Notes: generated by a model from the sequence alone, not told the origin. Positions 7,599 through 14,262 are shown, counted from the first letter of the stretch. The stretch is 15,727 bases of DNA from Candidatus Aerophobota bacterium (GCA_030602105.1 JAUWAK010000014.1:1-15727); one strand, 5' to 3'. Made by a program: numbers and translations.

Positions 7599-8660
7599 TT
7601 ACGGGGCCAAATTGGCCAGCAACGGGTCCACTTTTATTCGATCTGATTCCAAGATTTCTAGCATATCTTGCCACCGTTCGTTTTCTACCGGGATCCCCTC
7701 CCTATCTCTTTTCTGGGCTTCTCTAAATTCTATTTCTCCTGGCAGCAGAACCTCACTAAATCCCTCCATGGGAGCACAGGATTTACAATCTCTGATCAAG
7801 CGATCAACTCTGTGTTTAAATGGTCCAATCCCCGCAAAACTCTCCACCCTGATAGCCATCATGAAATAACTTGCACCATAGGGGGTGCTCAAATCCGAGT
7901 AGGGTGGAATTTCCTTTGCAATTAGTGATCCTGCTAAGGCAGCAGTGAATACATCCACTACCAGGCCTAATCCATATCCTTTATGCCCGCCCATTGGTAA
8001 AATAACTCCCTCCAGAGCCGTTTTAGGATCAGTTGTTGGATGCCCATTTTTATCTAGTGCCCACCCCTTAGGTATCTTTTCGCCTTTTCTTAGGGCGTGG
8101 GAAACTTTCCCTCTGGCAGCAGCACTAGTTGAAATATCTAGAATTATGGGACTGTATTTCCCCGCGGGCATTGCGAAACTCATAGGGTTGGTGCCATGTA
8201 CTCCTTCGAGGCTACCGAAGGGAGGAATGGTGGGAGCAGCATTGCAGAAGACTGCTCCTATCATGTTGTTTTCTAGGGCTTTGGCTGCATAATACGAAGC
8301 TACGCCAAAATGATTGCAATTACGAGCTACCACAATTCCAACGGATCCACCTTGTGCTTTCTTAATCGCTAACTCCATAGACATCAGTCCTGAAACAGGC
8401 CCGAGGCTCATATTTGCATCTACTAGTGCTCCATTCTTATTTTCTTTTATTATCTGGATCTTAGCGTTTGGTTTAACGATTCCTGCCTTGATTTCCTTAA
8501 CCACTCTTGTCAAGATGGGAATAAATCCATGAGTGTCAATGCCTCGCAGACTCGCAAAAATTGCAGCATCGGCAACCACTTCTATTTCCTTCTTGGGTAC
8601 ACCCATTTGCCCAAGCACACACAGGTAAAGCTGCTTTATCTCGTGACTTTTCATTATCAT
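7599..8660 (-). CDS. Malate/L-lactate dehydrogenase family (Ldh2) NAD(P)-dependent 2-hydroxyacid oxidoreductase
   Basis: This 353-residue protein belongs to the Ldh_2 family (MdhII, YiaK, AllD, ComC). These enzymes interconvert 2-hydroxy and 2-oxo acids with NAD(P)H and are unrelated to the Rossmann-fold lactate dehydrogenases. Diagnostic parts are LRGIDTHGF with H44, the N116-H117 pair in NCNHFGVASYYA, GTNPMSFAMP at 156-165, and MGGHKGYGLG at 223-232. The length is normal (330-360). Two ATG codons lie at residues 1 and 3; neither is well spaced from the strong GGAGG, which is 20 bases before the first ATG. It is the first gene of the minus-strand operon. The substrate could be lactate, malate, sulfolactate, ureidoglycolate or 2,3-diketogulonate; the sugar-acid context makes the last plausible, but this is inference. 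Confidence 0.92.
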   Translation of the reverse strand: MIMKSHEIKQLYLCVLGQMGVPKKEIEVVADAAIFASLRGIDTHGFIPILTRVVKEIKAGIVKPNAKIQIIKENKNGALVDANMSLGPVSGLMSMELAIKKAQGGSVGIVVARNCNHFGVASYYAAKALENNMIGAVFCNAAPTIPPFGSLEGVHGTNPMSFAMPAGKYSPIILDISTSAAARGKVSHALRKGEKIPKGWALDKNGHPTTDPKTALEGVILPMGGHKGYGLGLVVDVFTAALAGSLIAKEIPPYSDLSTPYGASYFMMAIRVESFAGIGPFKHRVDRLIRDCKSCAPMEGFSEVLLPGEIEFREAQKRDREGIPVENERWQDMLEILESDRIKVDPLLANLAP

Positions 8661-8680
8661 GTTATTGAGAGGGATTCCTA

Positions 8681-8685
8681 CCTCC
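8681..8685 (-). promoter_or_regulatory. Ribosome binding site of the Ldh2-type gene with unusually long spacing
   Basis: The minus strand reads AAAAAAGGAGGTAGGAATCC, a near-perfect Shine-Dalgarno, but GGAGG ends 20 bases before the first in-frame ATG at 8660, and no usable start codon lies closer. The usual spacing is 5-12 bases. An almost identical block precedes the aldolase gene at 2186, where the spacing is normal. Confidence 0.5.
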
Positions 8686-8775
8686 TTTTTTGGATCTCAG
8701 GCATTGTTTCAAAGTCAGGTGGTAGAAACACGGATTTCTTATTCGCCTCACAAGCAAGAAAAAAAATCGGAATTC

Positions 8776-8790
8776 ATACCTGGCAGGTAT
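8776..8790. promoter_or_regulatory. Perfect 6-3-6 inverted repeat, candidate operator
   Basis: The sequence ATACCT-GGC-AGGTAT is an exact inverted repeat of 6-base arms around a 3-base centre. It lies 116 bases upstream of the Ldh2-type start and 83 bases upstream of the small ORF on the other strand, a natural place for a repressor or activator of the catabolic operon. It fits the loose T-N11-A pattern of LysR-type sites, and short dyads of this size are also bound by GntR-type regulators. No regulator gene is present in the window, so the assignment to a protein family is open. Confidence 0.4.
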
Positions 8791-8872
8791 TAGGAAGAGG
8801 CGGTGTAGAAACCCGATGAAAGACATTCAAGAAAGCCGACTCTGATATTTAAGATGCCAGAGGATACCTTAG

Positions 8873-9025
8873 ATGTCAATTGACTTGATTCTCCAGGAAA
8901 GTATTGATGTGCGAGACGGAAGGAGCTTTGTTCTTGCTAGTTTTGAGGCACATTTTTCTGAAGTGACATTCGGGACATGCCGAGATATTCTTGACGATTT
9001 GAATAAGAATGATATTTTTGGTTAA
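8873..9025 (+). CDS. Possible small protein of 50 residues, unrecognised
   Basis: An open frame starts at ATG 8873 and ends at TAA 9023-9025. The sequence AGAGGA lies 8 bases before the ATG, a good Shine-Dalgarno position. The peptide has believable protein composition: an N-terminal MSIDLILQESIDVRDG, a hydrophobic strand-like SFVLASFEAHF, and an acidic helix-like CRDILDDLNKNDIFG end. It has one Cys, no signal peptide and no membrane segment. It would be the first gene before the CYTH protein, 74 bases upstream. I do not recognise a family. A competing reading is that this DNA is only the CYTH leader, since a promoter-like TTGACT/TATTGA pair lies inside it. Confidence 0.42.
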   Translation: MSIDLILQESIDVRDGRSFVLASFEAHFSEVTFGTCRDILDDLNKNDIFG

Positions 9026-9099
9026 GTAAATCGGACAGAAAGATGAGCGCCCCCAATTGTGCCAGAGCTTGGTTTTCAGGGAGGCGCCGGGGTAGTTGC

Positions 9100-9600
9100 A
9101 TGGAAGTAGAGGCAAAAGTAAAGGTGAAGATAAAGGAGATGGAGAAAAGAATTAGAGGGCTTGGGGCTCGCTTCATCAAAAAGGAACGCCAGGAGGATAT
9201 GTATTTTGCTCATCCCTCTCGGGATTTTAAGCTACGGGACGAAGCTTTGAGAGTGCGAAGGGTGGAGGGGGAGTGCATCCTCACCTACAAAGGAGCAAGG
9301 CAAGATTCCAGGATCAAGACAAGACCGGAAATCGAGACCAAGGTGGAAGAAACAATTCTGGATATCCTCAGAGTTTTGGGCTTTTCTGAGGTGAGGAGGG
9401 TAGTTAAGCAAAGAGATACCTACCAATGGGATAGACTCAAGGTTTACCTGGATAGAGTGGAAGGATTGGGGGAGTTTCTGGAAGTCGAAGGAAAGGACTC
9501 AGAGGACAAGCATAAGATCTTGGGACTTCTGGGGAGCCTGAATATTCCACCTGCAGAACTTATTAGAAAATCCTATCTGGAAATGTTGGAAGAAAGGTAG
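9100..9600 (+). CDS. CYTH-domain protein (class IV adenylate cyclase CyaB / triphosphate-binding family)
   Basis: This 166-residue protein is a single CYTH domain, a tunnel-shaped barrel that binds triphosphate substrates with divalent metal. The hallmark E-x-E-x-K is at residues 2-6 (EVEAK). The other tunnel residues follow in order: R51 and R53 (LRVRR), K64 (LTYKG), R75-x-E77-x-E79 (RPEIE), K103-x-R105, D118 in YLDRVEGLG, and the closing E125-x-x-E128-x-E130. The family makes cAMP from ATP (CyaB) or hydrolyses inorganic or thiamine triphosphate; sequence alone does not separate these. I start at ATG 9100, so that the ExExK strand is N-terminal as in the family. An upstream ATG at 9043 adds 19 arginine-rich residues without homology signs. 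GGGAGG lies 15 bases upstream. A HAD phosphatase follows after 10 bases. Confidence 0.88.
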   Translation: MEVEAKVKVKIKEMEKRIRGLGARFIKKERQEDMYFAHPSRDFKLRDEALRVRRVEGECILTYKGARQDSRIKTRPEIETKVEETILDILRVLGFSEVRRVVKQRDTYQWDRLKVYLDRVEGLGEFLEVEGKDSEDKHKILGLLGSLNIPPAELIRKSYLEMLEER

Positions 9601-9610
9601 AGATTTCAGC

Positions 9611-10258
9611 ATGATTAAGGTTGTATCGCTTGACGTAGACGGGACCTTGGTTTTACCTGATTTCAATGATCTTGTATGGTTTGAAGTTCTGCCCCGGCTC
9701 TATGCTGAAAAGCGGGGTGTGAATGTCGAAAAGGCTAAGGATGAGGTGTTTAAGGAGTATGAGCGAATTGGTGCTGACGATGTTCGCTGGTACAGCTTGG
9801 ATTATTGGTTGGAGCGTTTTGGCCTGGATTGGGATCAAAATGCTTTGCTAAACAAATATGGAGATAAGGTAGCACTTTATCCTGATGTTCTACCTTCGCT
9901 TAGGAAGCTCTCCTTAAGATATGATCTGGTGGTGGGCTCAGGCATGCCGGATGATTTCATCGAGATAAAAATGAGGAAAAACAACATCCAGAGATTCTTC
10001 AAACGTACCTTTTCCTCTATTAGTGAATTTGGGCTGGTTAAGAAAGACAAAAGCTTCTATGTCCGGATGTGCCAGAAACTTGAGATTGAGCCTGAGCGGC
10101 TTGCCCATATAGGCGACCATTATGAGGCGGACTATCTGGCTGCTCTTCATGCAGGGGCTCTGGCCTTTCATCTGGACCGGAAACAGGAAAGAGAAGAGCA
10201 TCAGGGCAGTATTCGTGACCTCAATGAGCTGGTGAAAAGGTTAGAAACTAGACAATGA
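9611..10258 (+). CDS. HAD-superfamily phosphatase-like hydrolase
   Basis: This 215-residue protein is a HAD hydrolase with a helical cap. Motif I is SLDVDGTL, with nucleophile D8 and acid/base D10. Motif II is the Ser in VVGSGMP near residue 115, motif III the lysine in GLVKKDKSFY, and motif IV HIGDHYEADYLAA with the metal aspartates. These enzymes usually dephosphorylate small phosphometabolites through a phospho-aspartate intermediate. The cap lies between motifs I and II (residues about 17-95, with RWYSLDYWLERFG), the C1 type. It begins 10 bases after the CYTH gene stops and is surely cotranscribed with it, so both may act on phosphorylated metabolites or nucleotides. The substrate is unknown. 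Confidence 0.88.
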   Translation: MIKVVSLDVDGTLVLPDFNDLVWFEVLPRLYAEKRGVNVEKAKDEVFKEYERIGADDVRWYSLDYWLERFGLDWDQNALLNKYGDKVALYPDVLPSLRKLSLRYDLVVGSGMPDDFIEIKMRKNNIQRFFKRTFSSISEFGLVKKDKSFYVRMCQKLEIEPERLAHIGDHYEADYLAALHAGALAFHLDRKQEREEHQGSIRDLNELVKRLETRQ

Positions 10259-10313
10259 CTGGAAAAACTTGGGAATTGCTGTTAATAAGAAAGATTGAGA
10301 GAGGCAAAAGAAG

Positions 10314-10967
10314 ATGGAAAAAAAGACCATAGGTAAGATAGAAAAGCCCACCGTGGAAGCGTTTAAGAAAGGTAAGAGGAAGCTTTATCTGGTGTCCCTC
10401 GTATATCCTGGCAGGGATTTGAAAAAGGAGTCGCAGAAGAAATACAGGAAGAAGATAGATCGGTATTGGGAGGAAGTTAAGAATCGAATCCAAGATTTGG
10501 AGCTAAAATTAGGGAGAATCAATCGGATATATCATGAGATGGTTCCCCGGGGAGGAAAGGAAGGTGCAGAAGCTCTGAAGGAACTCAGCCAGGAGACATA
10601 CCCCCTGGTTCAGTCTTCCCTTGAGAAGGGCTCGGTCCTGGAAGCTACCGAGGATGAGGAACCACTCAGGCAAAGTATAGACTGGGCTCGATGTCTGGCT
10701 ACGGGTCCTAGAAGTGGCCAGGTTCTGGCCAAGCTTACCGAGTTCTATGTCCAGAGTATGAAAAAAAGAGATGAGTACGTTGGCGACAAAATCAATGAGA
10801 GCCTCAAAAGGGATGAGGTAGGGGTTTTGTTTGTCCGGGAGGGTAGCAACGCGAATTTTGCCTCTGATATAGAGATATTCAGGATCTCTCCGCCGGTCCT
10901 CGACGACATTCACAGGTTCCTTGAAGATCTGTATCGACCCATCCCTAAGGACAAAAAGAAAGGCTGA
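10314..10967 (+). CDS. Unrecognised charged cytoplasmic protein, 217 residues
   Basis: I do not recognise a named family. The protein has no signal peptide and no membrane helix. It opens with a lysine-rich part and a KLYLVSLVYPG strand (residues 23-33), then a long charged helix of likely coiled-coil character (about 36-70), followed by RIYHEMVPRGGKEGAEALKE. The middle holds an acidic EATEDEEP stretch and a GPRSGQVLAK segment. A C-terminal alpha/beta unit follows (VGVLFVREGSNANF, then IEIFRISPPVLDDIHRFLEDLYRP), and the tail is lysine-rich. AGAGG stands about 10 bases before the ATG. It lies 55 bases after the HAD gene on the same strand, so it is probably in that operon, and it converges with lptG across 22 bases. 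The strand-helix pattern suggests a nucleotide- or RNA-associated role, but this is only an impression. Confidence 0.75.
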   Translation: MEKKTIGKIEKPTVEAFKKGKRKLYLVSLVYPGRDLKKESQKKYRKKIDRYWEEVKNRIQDLELKLGRINRIYHEMVPRGGKEGAEALKELSQETYPLVQSSLEKGSVLEATEDEEPLRQSIDWARCLATGPRSGQVLAKLTEFYVQSMKKRDEYVGDKINESLKRDEVGVLFVREGSNANFASDIEIFRISPPVLDDIHRFLEDLYRPIPKDKKKG

Positions 10968-10989
10968 AGATCGAGGAACAATAGGCTGT

Positions 10990-12042
10990 CTACTCGAGCA
11001 GGGTATACAAGTATATACCAACGGCCAGGAAAGCGAAGCTAGGCAGCCATGCAACGACAAATGGAGAGACGGCTCCGCTTTTGGCTAGAACCTTGAAAAA
11101 GGCAGTGGTTTGGTAGTAACCAAAGCCGATGATTAGACTTACGCCGAAGCTCGCCCCCTTTCCCCTTTTTCGTAAAAGCATTCCCAGGGGAATACCCAGG
11201 AAAAGAAGGATAAAATTGGTGAAGGGATAGGAAATTTTGAAGTTAAGCTCGGTCTCAAGATCGAGGATTTCCAGCCCACTCTTGCGGTATTCATCCACCT
11301 GACGATTCAGCTCGGGAATGTTCATCTTCTCCGGAGGAAAATACTTCTTGCTGAAATAGGCCGGCTCGCTATCGAGAGGCAGAAATTTCTCCTCAAAAGG
11401 GGTTCCTTCCAGCTCGTTTCCCAGACTGTACGCCATTCCTTGTTTGAGGAGCCAACCGTTTTCAACCCAACTGGCCTCCCTGGCCGCGGTAATGCGAGGG
11501 GGCAGCATCCTCTCGTAGATAAGAACGTTTTCCATCTTGCCTTGTTTCGGATCGAAGGCCCGTATATAGAAGAGATAGGACGGGGGAACGTGGACAAAGA
11601 TGTTCTTTTGAATCTGCCCACGCGGTGGGCCCAGAAAATTCTCTTGCTTGAGTCTTTGAGCTACTTGATTAGCTCTGAAGATGAGAGTCTGATCCAGGAA
11701 AAGGATCGCAAAACTACTAATTATTCCAATGGTAAGAAGGGGAAGAACGATTCTTTTTACCGATACCCCGCTGATCTGTGCCGCCTGAATTTGAAATGTT
11801 CCTGCCAGGTGGCCAATGGTGAGCAGGGTGGCCATTAATACTCCCATGGGACTCAAGAGGGACAATAGGTAGGGTATCTGCAGAAGATAGTACTGAACGA
11901 CGGCTCCAAATTCTGCCCCTTCCTTGAGGTTGGATATGGAGGTGAAAAGATCTGTTAAGAGAAAAAAGGCGATGAAAAAGGGGACAAGCATGACATACAA
12001 CTTAAGGTATTCACGAGACAGGTACTTATCCAGGAGTCTCAT
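10990..12042 (-). CDS. lptG: LPS export ABC transporter permease LptG (YjgP/YjgQ family)
   Basis: This 350-residue inner-membrane protein has the LptF/LptG architecture: three N-terminal helices (about residues 12-34, 54-75 and 97-119), a large periplasmic jellyroll domain (about 120-265), and three C-terminal helices (about 270-290, 297-318 and 325-348). With LptF and the ATPase LptB it extracts lipopolysaccharide from the inner membrane and passes it to LptC/LptA. It starts RLLDKYLSREYLKLY, as is usual for the family, and carries the cytoplasmic loop MLLRKRGKGASFG late in the protein. I call it LptG rather than LptF because it is the second gene, 15 bases downstream of the other, the common order; the two are hard to tell apart by sequence. 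Its AAAGGAA ribosome site is 7 bases before the ATG. Confidence 0.87.
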   Translation of the reverse strand: MRLLDKYLSREYLKLYVMLVPFFIAFFLLTDLFTSISNLKEGAEFGAVVQYYLLQIPYLLSLLSPMGVLMATLLTIGHLAGTFQIQAAQISGVSVKRIVLPLLTIGIISSFAILFLDQTLIFRANQVAQRLKQENFLGPPRGQIQKNIFVHVPPSYLFYIRAFDPKQGKMENVLIYERMLPPRITAAREASWVENGWLLKQGMAYSLGNELEGTPFEEKFLPLDSEPAYFSKKYFPPEKMNIPELNRQVDEYRKSGLEILDLETELNFKISYPFTNFILLFLGIPLGMLLRKRGKGASFGVSLIIGFGYYQTTAFFKVLAKSGAVSPFVVAWLPSFAFLAVGIYLYTLLE

Positions 12043-12057
12043 TTCGACATTCCTTTC

Positions 12058-13152
12058 CTATCTTAGGATCGCTCTTAAGTTTAGCCACACCCCCGCTACG
12101 CCTATCAGTATATTGGGAAGCCACATAGCCAGGTAAACGGGAAGAAGTCCTTCCTGACCCATAAATTTCCCTGCCAAAAAAAGGACATAGTATACGACAA
12201 CTATGACTAGGCTAATTCCCAGACTGATGGATTTTTCCCCTCTTTCGATTCTTATACCCAGAGGAATGGCTATCAGGCTTAGAAGAAGGGTTGCTACTGG
12301 AATGGCCACCCGGCCATGAAAATCAACCTCCAGCCTCTTTATTCTATTTTCACTGGGGCTGGGACTCATTTTTTCCTTGTCCAACACCTCTCTTAGCTCG
12401 GCTAGATTCATCTCCTCCGTGGTCTTGCTTTCCGTGACTTTCTCGGGGAGATAAGCTTTTAGATATAGAATCTGGGAGGAAAATTTCCCCTGCTGACTCA
12501 TGCGGTAGTTATCCCCGATCTGATAGAAAGAAGCCTGCTGCAATCGAAGTATATCCTCTTCGAACAACCCTTTTTGAGCCAGGGTAATCCGGGGAAACAA
12601 ATGGTCTCCTTCAGGGAGAAACTCATAGAGGACTACTTCCTCCATCTCATGAGTTTCAGGGTCCAACCGGTAGGTATATAGTTTGCGATTGTGAAAATCG
12701 GTAATGATTTTTTCCTTTACCTGGAGCGTGGGTGTTTGCAGTATTATTTCCCGGTAAGTCCGTTTGTACTGAGAATTGCACCAAGGTGTAAGATAAGCAG
12801 AGGCGTATAGGGCAAGGAAGCTTAGAGAGACGGCCAAAAGCAGAACGGGCTTTTCAATTCGGAACAGGCTAACTCCCCCACTCCTCAAGGCGGTGATTTC
12901 CCCATGAGAACTTAGCCGTCCGAAAGCCAAGAGAATAGCGAATAGCATGGACACCGGGATAACCAGATCAAAAAAGGAAGGTAGGCGGAACAGGACAAGC
13001 TTCCCCACCTGGAGGGGAGGAGCATTTTCGATGAAGAGGAGTTCGGTGAGATCAAATATGAGGGTGATGAAAAGGATGAAGTTAAAAAACAAGAACCCAA
13101 CGACCAGTGAGTCTACGAGCTCCTTAAGAATATACCGATGGAGGATCTTCAT
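12058..13152 (-). CDS. lptF: LPS export ABC transporter permease LptF (YjgP/YjgQ family)
   Basis: This 364-residue protein is the partner permease. Three N-terminal helices (about residues 15-36, 55-75 and 102-123), a periplasmic domain of about 150 residues, and three C-terminal helices (about 281-300, 308-330 and 335-355) match the LptF/G plan. The family start pattern (LHRYILKELVDS) supports the ATG at 13152. A loop carrying IRIERGEKS lies between the last helices. No Shine-Dalgarno precedes the ATG. Instead, a good -10 (TAAGAT) lies only 6 bases upstream, so the mRNA may begin at the start codon itself. The presence of lptF and lptG shows a cell with an outer membrane carrying LPS or a related glycolipid. 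Confidence 0.87.
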   Translation of the reverse strand: MKILHRYILKELVDSLVVGFLFFNFILFITLIFDLTELLFIENAPPLQVGKLVLFRLPSFFDLVIPVSMLFAILLAFGRLSSHGEITALRSGGVSLFRIEKPVLLLAVSLSFLALYASAYLTPWCNSQYKRTYREIILQTPTLQVKEKIITDFHNRKLYTYRLDPETHEMEEVVLYEFLPEGDHLFPRITLAQKGLFEEDILRLQQASFYQIGDNYRMSQQGKFSSQILYLKAYLPEKVTESKTTEEMNLAELREVLDKEKMSPSPSENRIKRLEVDFHGRVAIPVATLLLSLIAIPLGIRIERGEKSISLGISLVIVVVYYVLFLAGKFMGQEGLLPVYLAMWLPNILIGVAGVWLNLRAILR

Positions 13153-13158
13153 TGCAGT

Positions 13159-13187
13159 ATCTTATTATTTTTTTTCTGAGTTGACAA
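13159..13187 (-). promoter_or_regulatory. Sigma-70-type promoter for lptF-lptG (leaderless geometry)
   Basis: On the minus strand TTGTCA (13187-13182), a 17-base A-rich spacer and TAAGAT (13164-13159) form a good promoter. The lptF ATG starts at 13152, which is 6 bases past the -10, where transcription would begin. Its -35 overlaps the -35 of the pfk promoter on the other strand. Confidence 0.5.
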
Positions 13188-13209
13188 GGGGAGCTAGAAG
13201 TGATAGATT
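13181..13209 (+). promoter_or_regulatory. Sigma-70-type promoter for the phosphofructokinase gene
   Basis: A perfect TTGACA -35 (13181-13186), an exact 17-base spacer and TAGATT as -10 (13204-13209) make this the best promoter in the window. Transcription would start near 13216, leaving a leader of about 78 bases before the GTG start at 13294. Confidence 0.65.
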
Positions 13210-13276
13210 GCCTAAGACAGCCTTGGCCGGCAGCTCCGATACGCCTGAGAAATCTCTCGGGCGCTTTTGGCTAAAT

Positions 13277-13281
13277 GGAGG
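13277..13281 (+). promoter_or_regulatory. Ribosome binding site deciding the pfk start
   Basis: GGAGG directly abuts the in-frame ATG at 13282, too close to serve it, but lies 12 bases before the in-frame GTG at 13294. This favours the GTG as the true start. Confidence 0.5.
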
Positions 13282-13293
13282 ATGAAGAAAGAA

Positions 13294-14262
13294 GTGAAAA
13301 GAATCGGGATTTTGACCAGTGGAGGGGATTGTCCAGGAATGAACGCCTGCATCCGGGCGGTAGTGAGGAAGGCTGTCTATGAAGGAATAGAGGTTGCAGG
13401 GGTAAGGAGGGGTTTCGCCGGCCTGATGGAAGGAGAAGCCTCTCCCTTGAATGCCCACTCCGTGAGTGGCATCATCCACCAGGGAGGTACTATTCTACGC
13501 ACGGCAAGAGCTGAGGATTTCCTAACCGAGGAAGGGCAGGGGAGAGCCTCCGATAGTGTAAAGAAGCTAGCTATTGAGGGGGTGATAGTTATTGGAGGAG
13601 ATGGGTCCTTTCGTGGAGCTTACGATCTGAACAAAAAATGGCAAATCCCGACAGTGGGTATCCCGGCCACCATCGATAATGATATTGCGGGAAGTGACCT
13701 TACCATTGGATTTGTCACCGCACTCAATACGGCTCTTGCGGCCGTAGATAAGTTAAGGGACACCGCGACGTCTCATGACAGGCTTTTCATTGTGGAGGTT
13801 ATGGGGAGAACATCGGGGTATATTGCCCTCTGGGCAGGCCTAGCGGGTGGAGTGGAGGAGATCCTTATCCCAGAGACCAGAACCGATTTGGATGAAGTCT
13901 GCCGCAAATTAGAGGAAGGTAGAGCCAGAGGTAAGACCAGCAGCATCATTGTGGTAGCCGAGGGGGATGAGGCGGGAGGAGCTTTTGAAATAGGAGAGAA
14001 GATAAGGGAAAGGATCGGCTATGAAATTAGAGTTGCCGTGCTAGGGCATCTGCAGAGGGGAGGGTCCCCGTCAGCTTTGGATAGAATCCTGGCTACCAGG
14101 CTGGGGGCAGAGGCGGTGGATGTTCTCAGAAGAGGCGAGGAAGGAAAGATGGTGGGACTCATCTCCAATGAGATTGAGGTTTTTCCCTTGGAGCATGCCT
14201 GGCAAGAGAAGAAAGAGATCGACCTTAGGTTTTACCAGCTCTCCCAGATCATGGCTATCTGA
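13294..14262 (+). CDS. pfkA: 6-phosphofructokinase, ATP-type (PfkA family)
   Basis: With the GTG start the protein has 322 residues and begins KRIGILTSGGDCPGMNA, matching the length (about 320) and start of bacterial PfkA. It phosphorylates fructose 6-phosphate to the 1,6-bisphosphate, the committed step of glycolysis. GGDGS at 101-105 has glycine at 104, the ATP-type residue (PPi enzymes have Asp). PATIDND (124-130) carries the catalytic D128 and lacks the lysine of PPi enzymes. HDRLFIVEVMGR (161-172) gives substrate and effector arginines, and GHLQRGGSP (251-259) is the conserved C-terminal signature. Longer starts are possible at TTG 13267 and ATG 13282, but the ribosome site and family alignment favour GTG. 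It is divergent from lptF, with a strong promoter of its own. Confidence 0.92.
   Translation: MKRIGILTSGGDCPGMNACIRAVVRKAVYEGIEVAGVRRGFAGLMEGEASPLNAHSVSGIIHQGGTILRTARAEDFLTEEGQGRASDSVKKLAIEGVIVIGGDGSFRGAYDLNKKWQIPTVGIPATIDNDIAGSDLTIGFVTALNTALAAVDKLRDTATSHDRLFIVEVMGRTSGYIALWAGLAGGVEEILIPETRTDLDEVCRKLEEGRARGKTSSIIVVAEGDEAGGAFEIGEKIRERIGYEIRVAVLGHLQRGGSPSALDRILATRLGAEAVDVLRRGEEGKMVGLISNEIEVFPLEHAWQEKKEIDLRFYQLSQIMAI

Larger units (their letters stand above)
8661..9099. other. Divergent intergenic region between the Ldh2-led operon and the CYTH-led operon
   Basis: This 439-base stretch separates two operons transcribed away from each other, so it must hold promoters for both. It contains the long-spaced Shine-Dalgarno of the Ldh2 gene, a perfect inverted repeat at 8776-8790 and a possible 50-residue gene at 8873-9025. 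A candidate plus-strand promoter, TTGACT (8880-8885), 16 bases, TATTGA (8902-8907), lies inside that small ORF and could instead serve the CYTH gene. I see no convincing minus-strand promoter, tRNA or terminator. Confidence 0.5.

Noticed and set aside
7474..7869. Plus-strand 131-residue open frame opposite the Ldh2-type gene end
   Set aside because: A shadow of the well-supported minus-strand gene, with no ribosome site or family signal.
9043..9099. N-terminal 19-residue extension of the CYTH protein
   Set aside because: It would place the ExExK strand 20 residues in, and the extra arginine-rich residues do not resemble the family start.
8876..9115. Minus-strand 79-residue open frame opposite the small ORF in the divergent region
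   Set aside because: No ribosome site or recognisable motif, irregular composition, and it covers the plus-strand small ORF and the CYTH start, both of which look better.
13294..14262. PPi-dependent phosphofructokinase
   Set aside because: Glycine at 104 in GGDGS and alanine in PATIDND are ATP-type; PPi enzymes carry Asp and Lys at these places.
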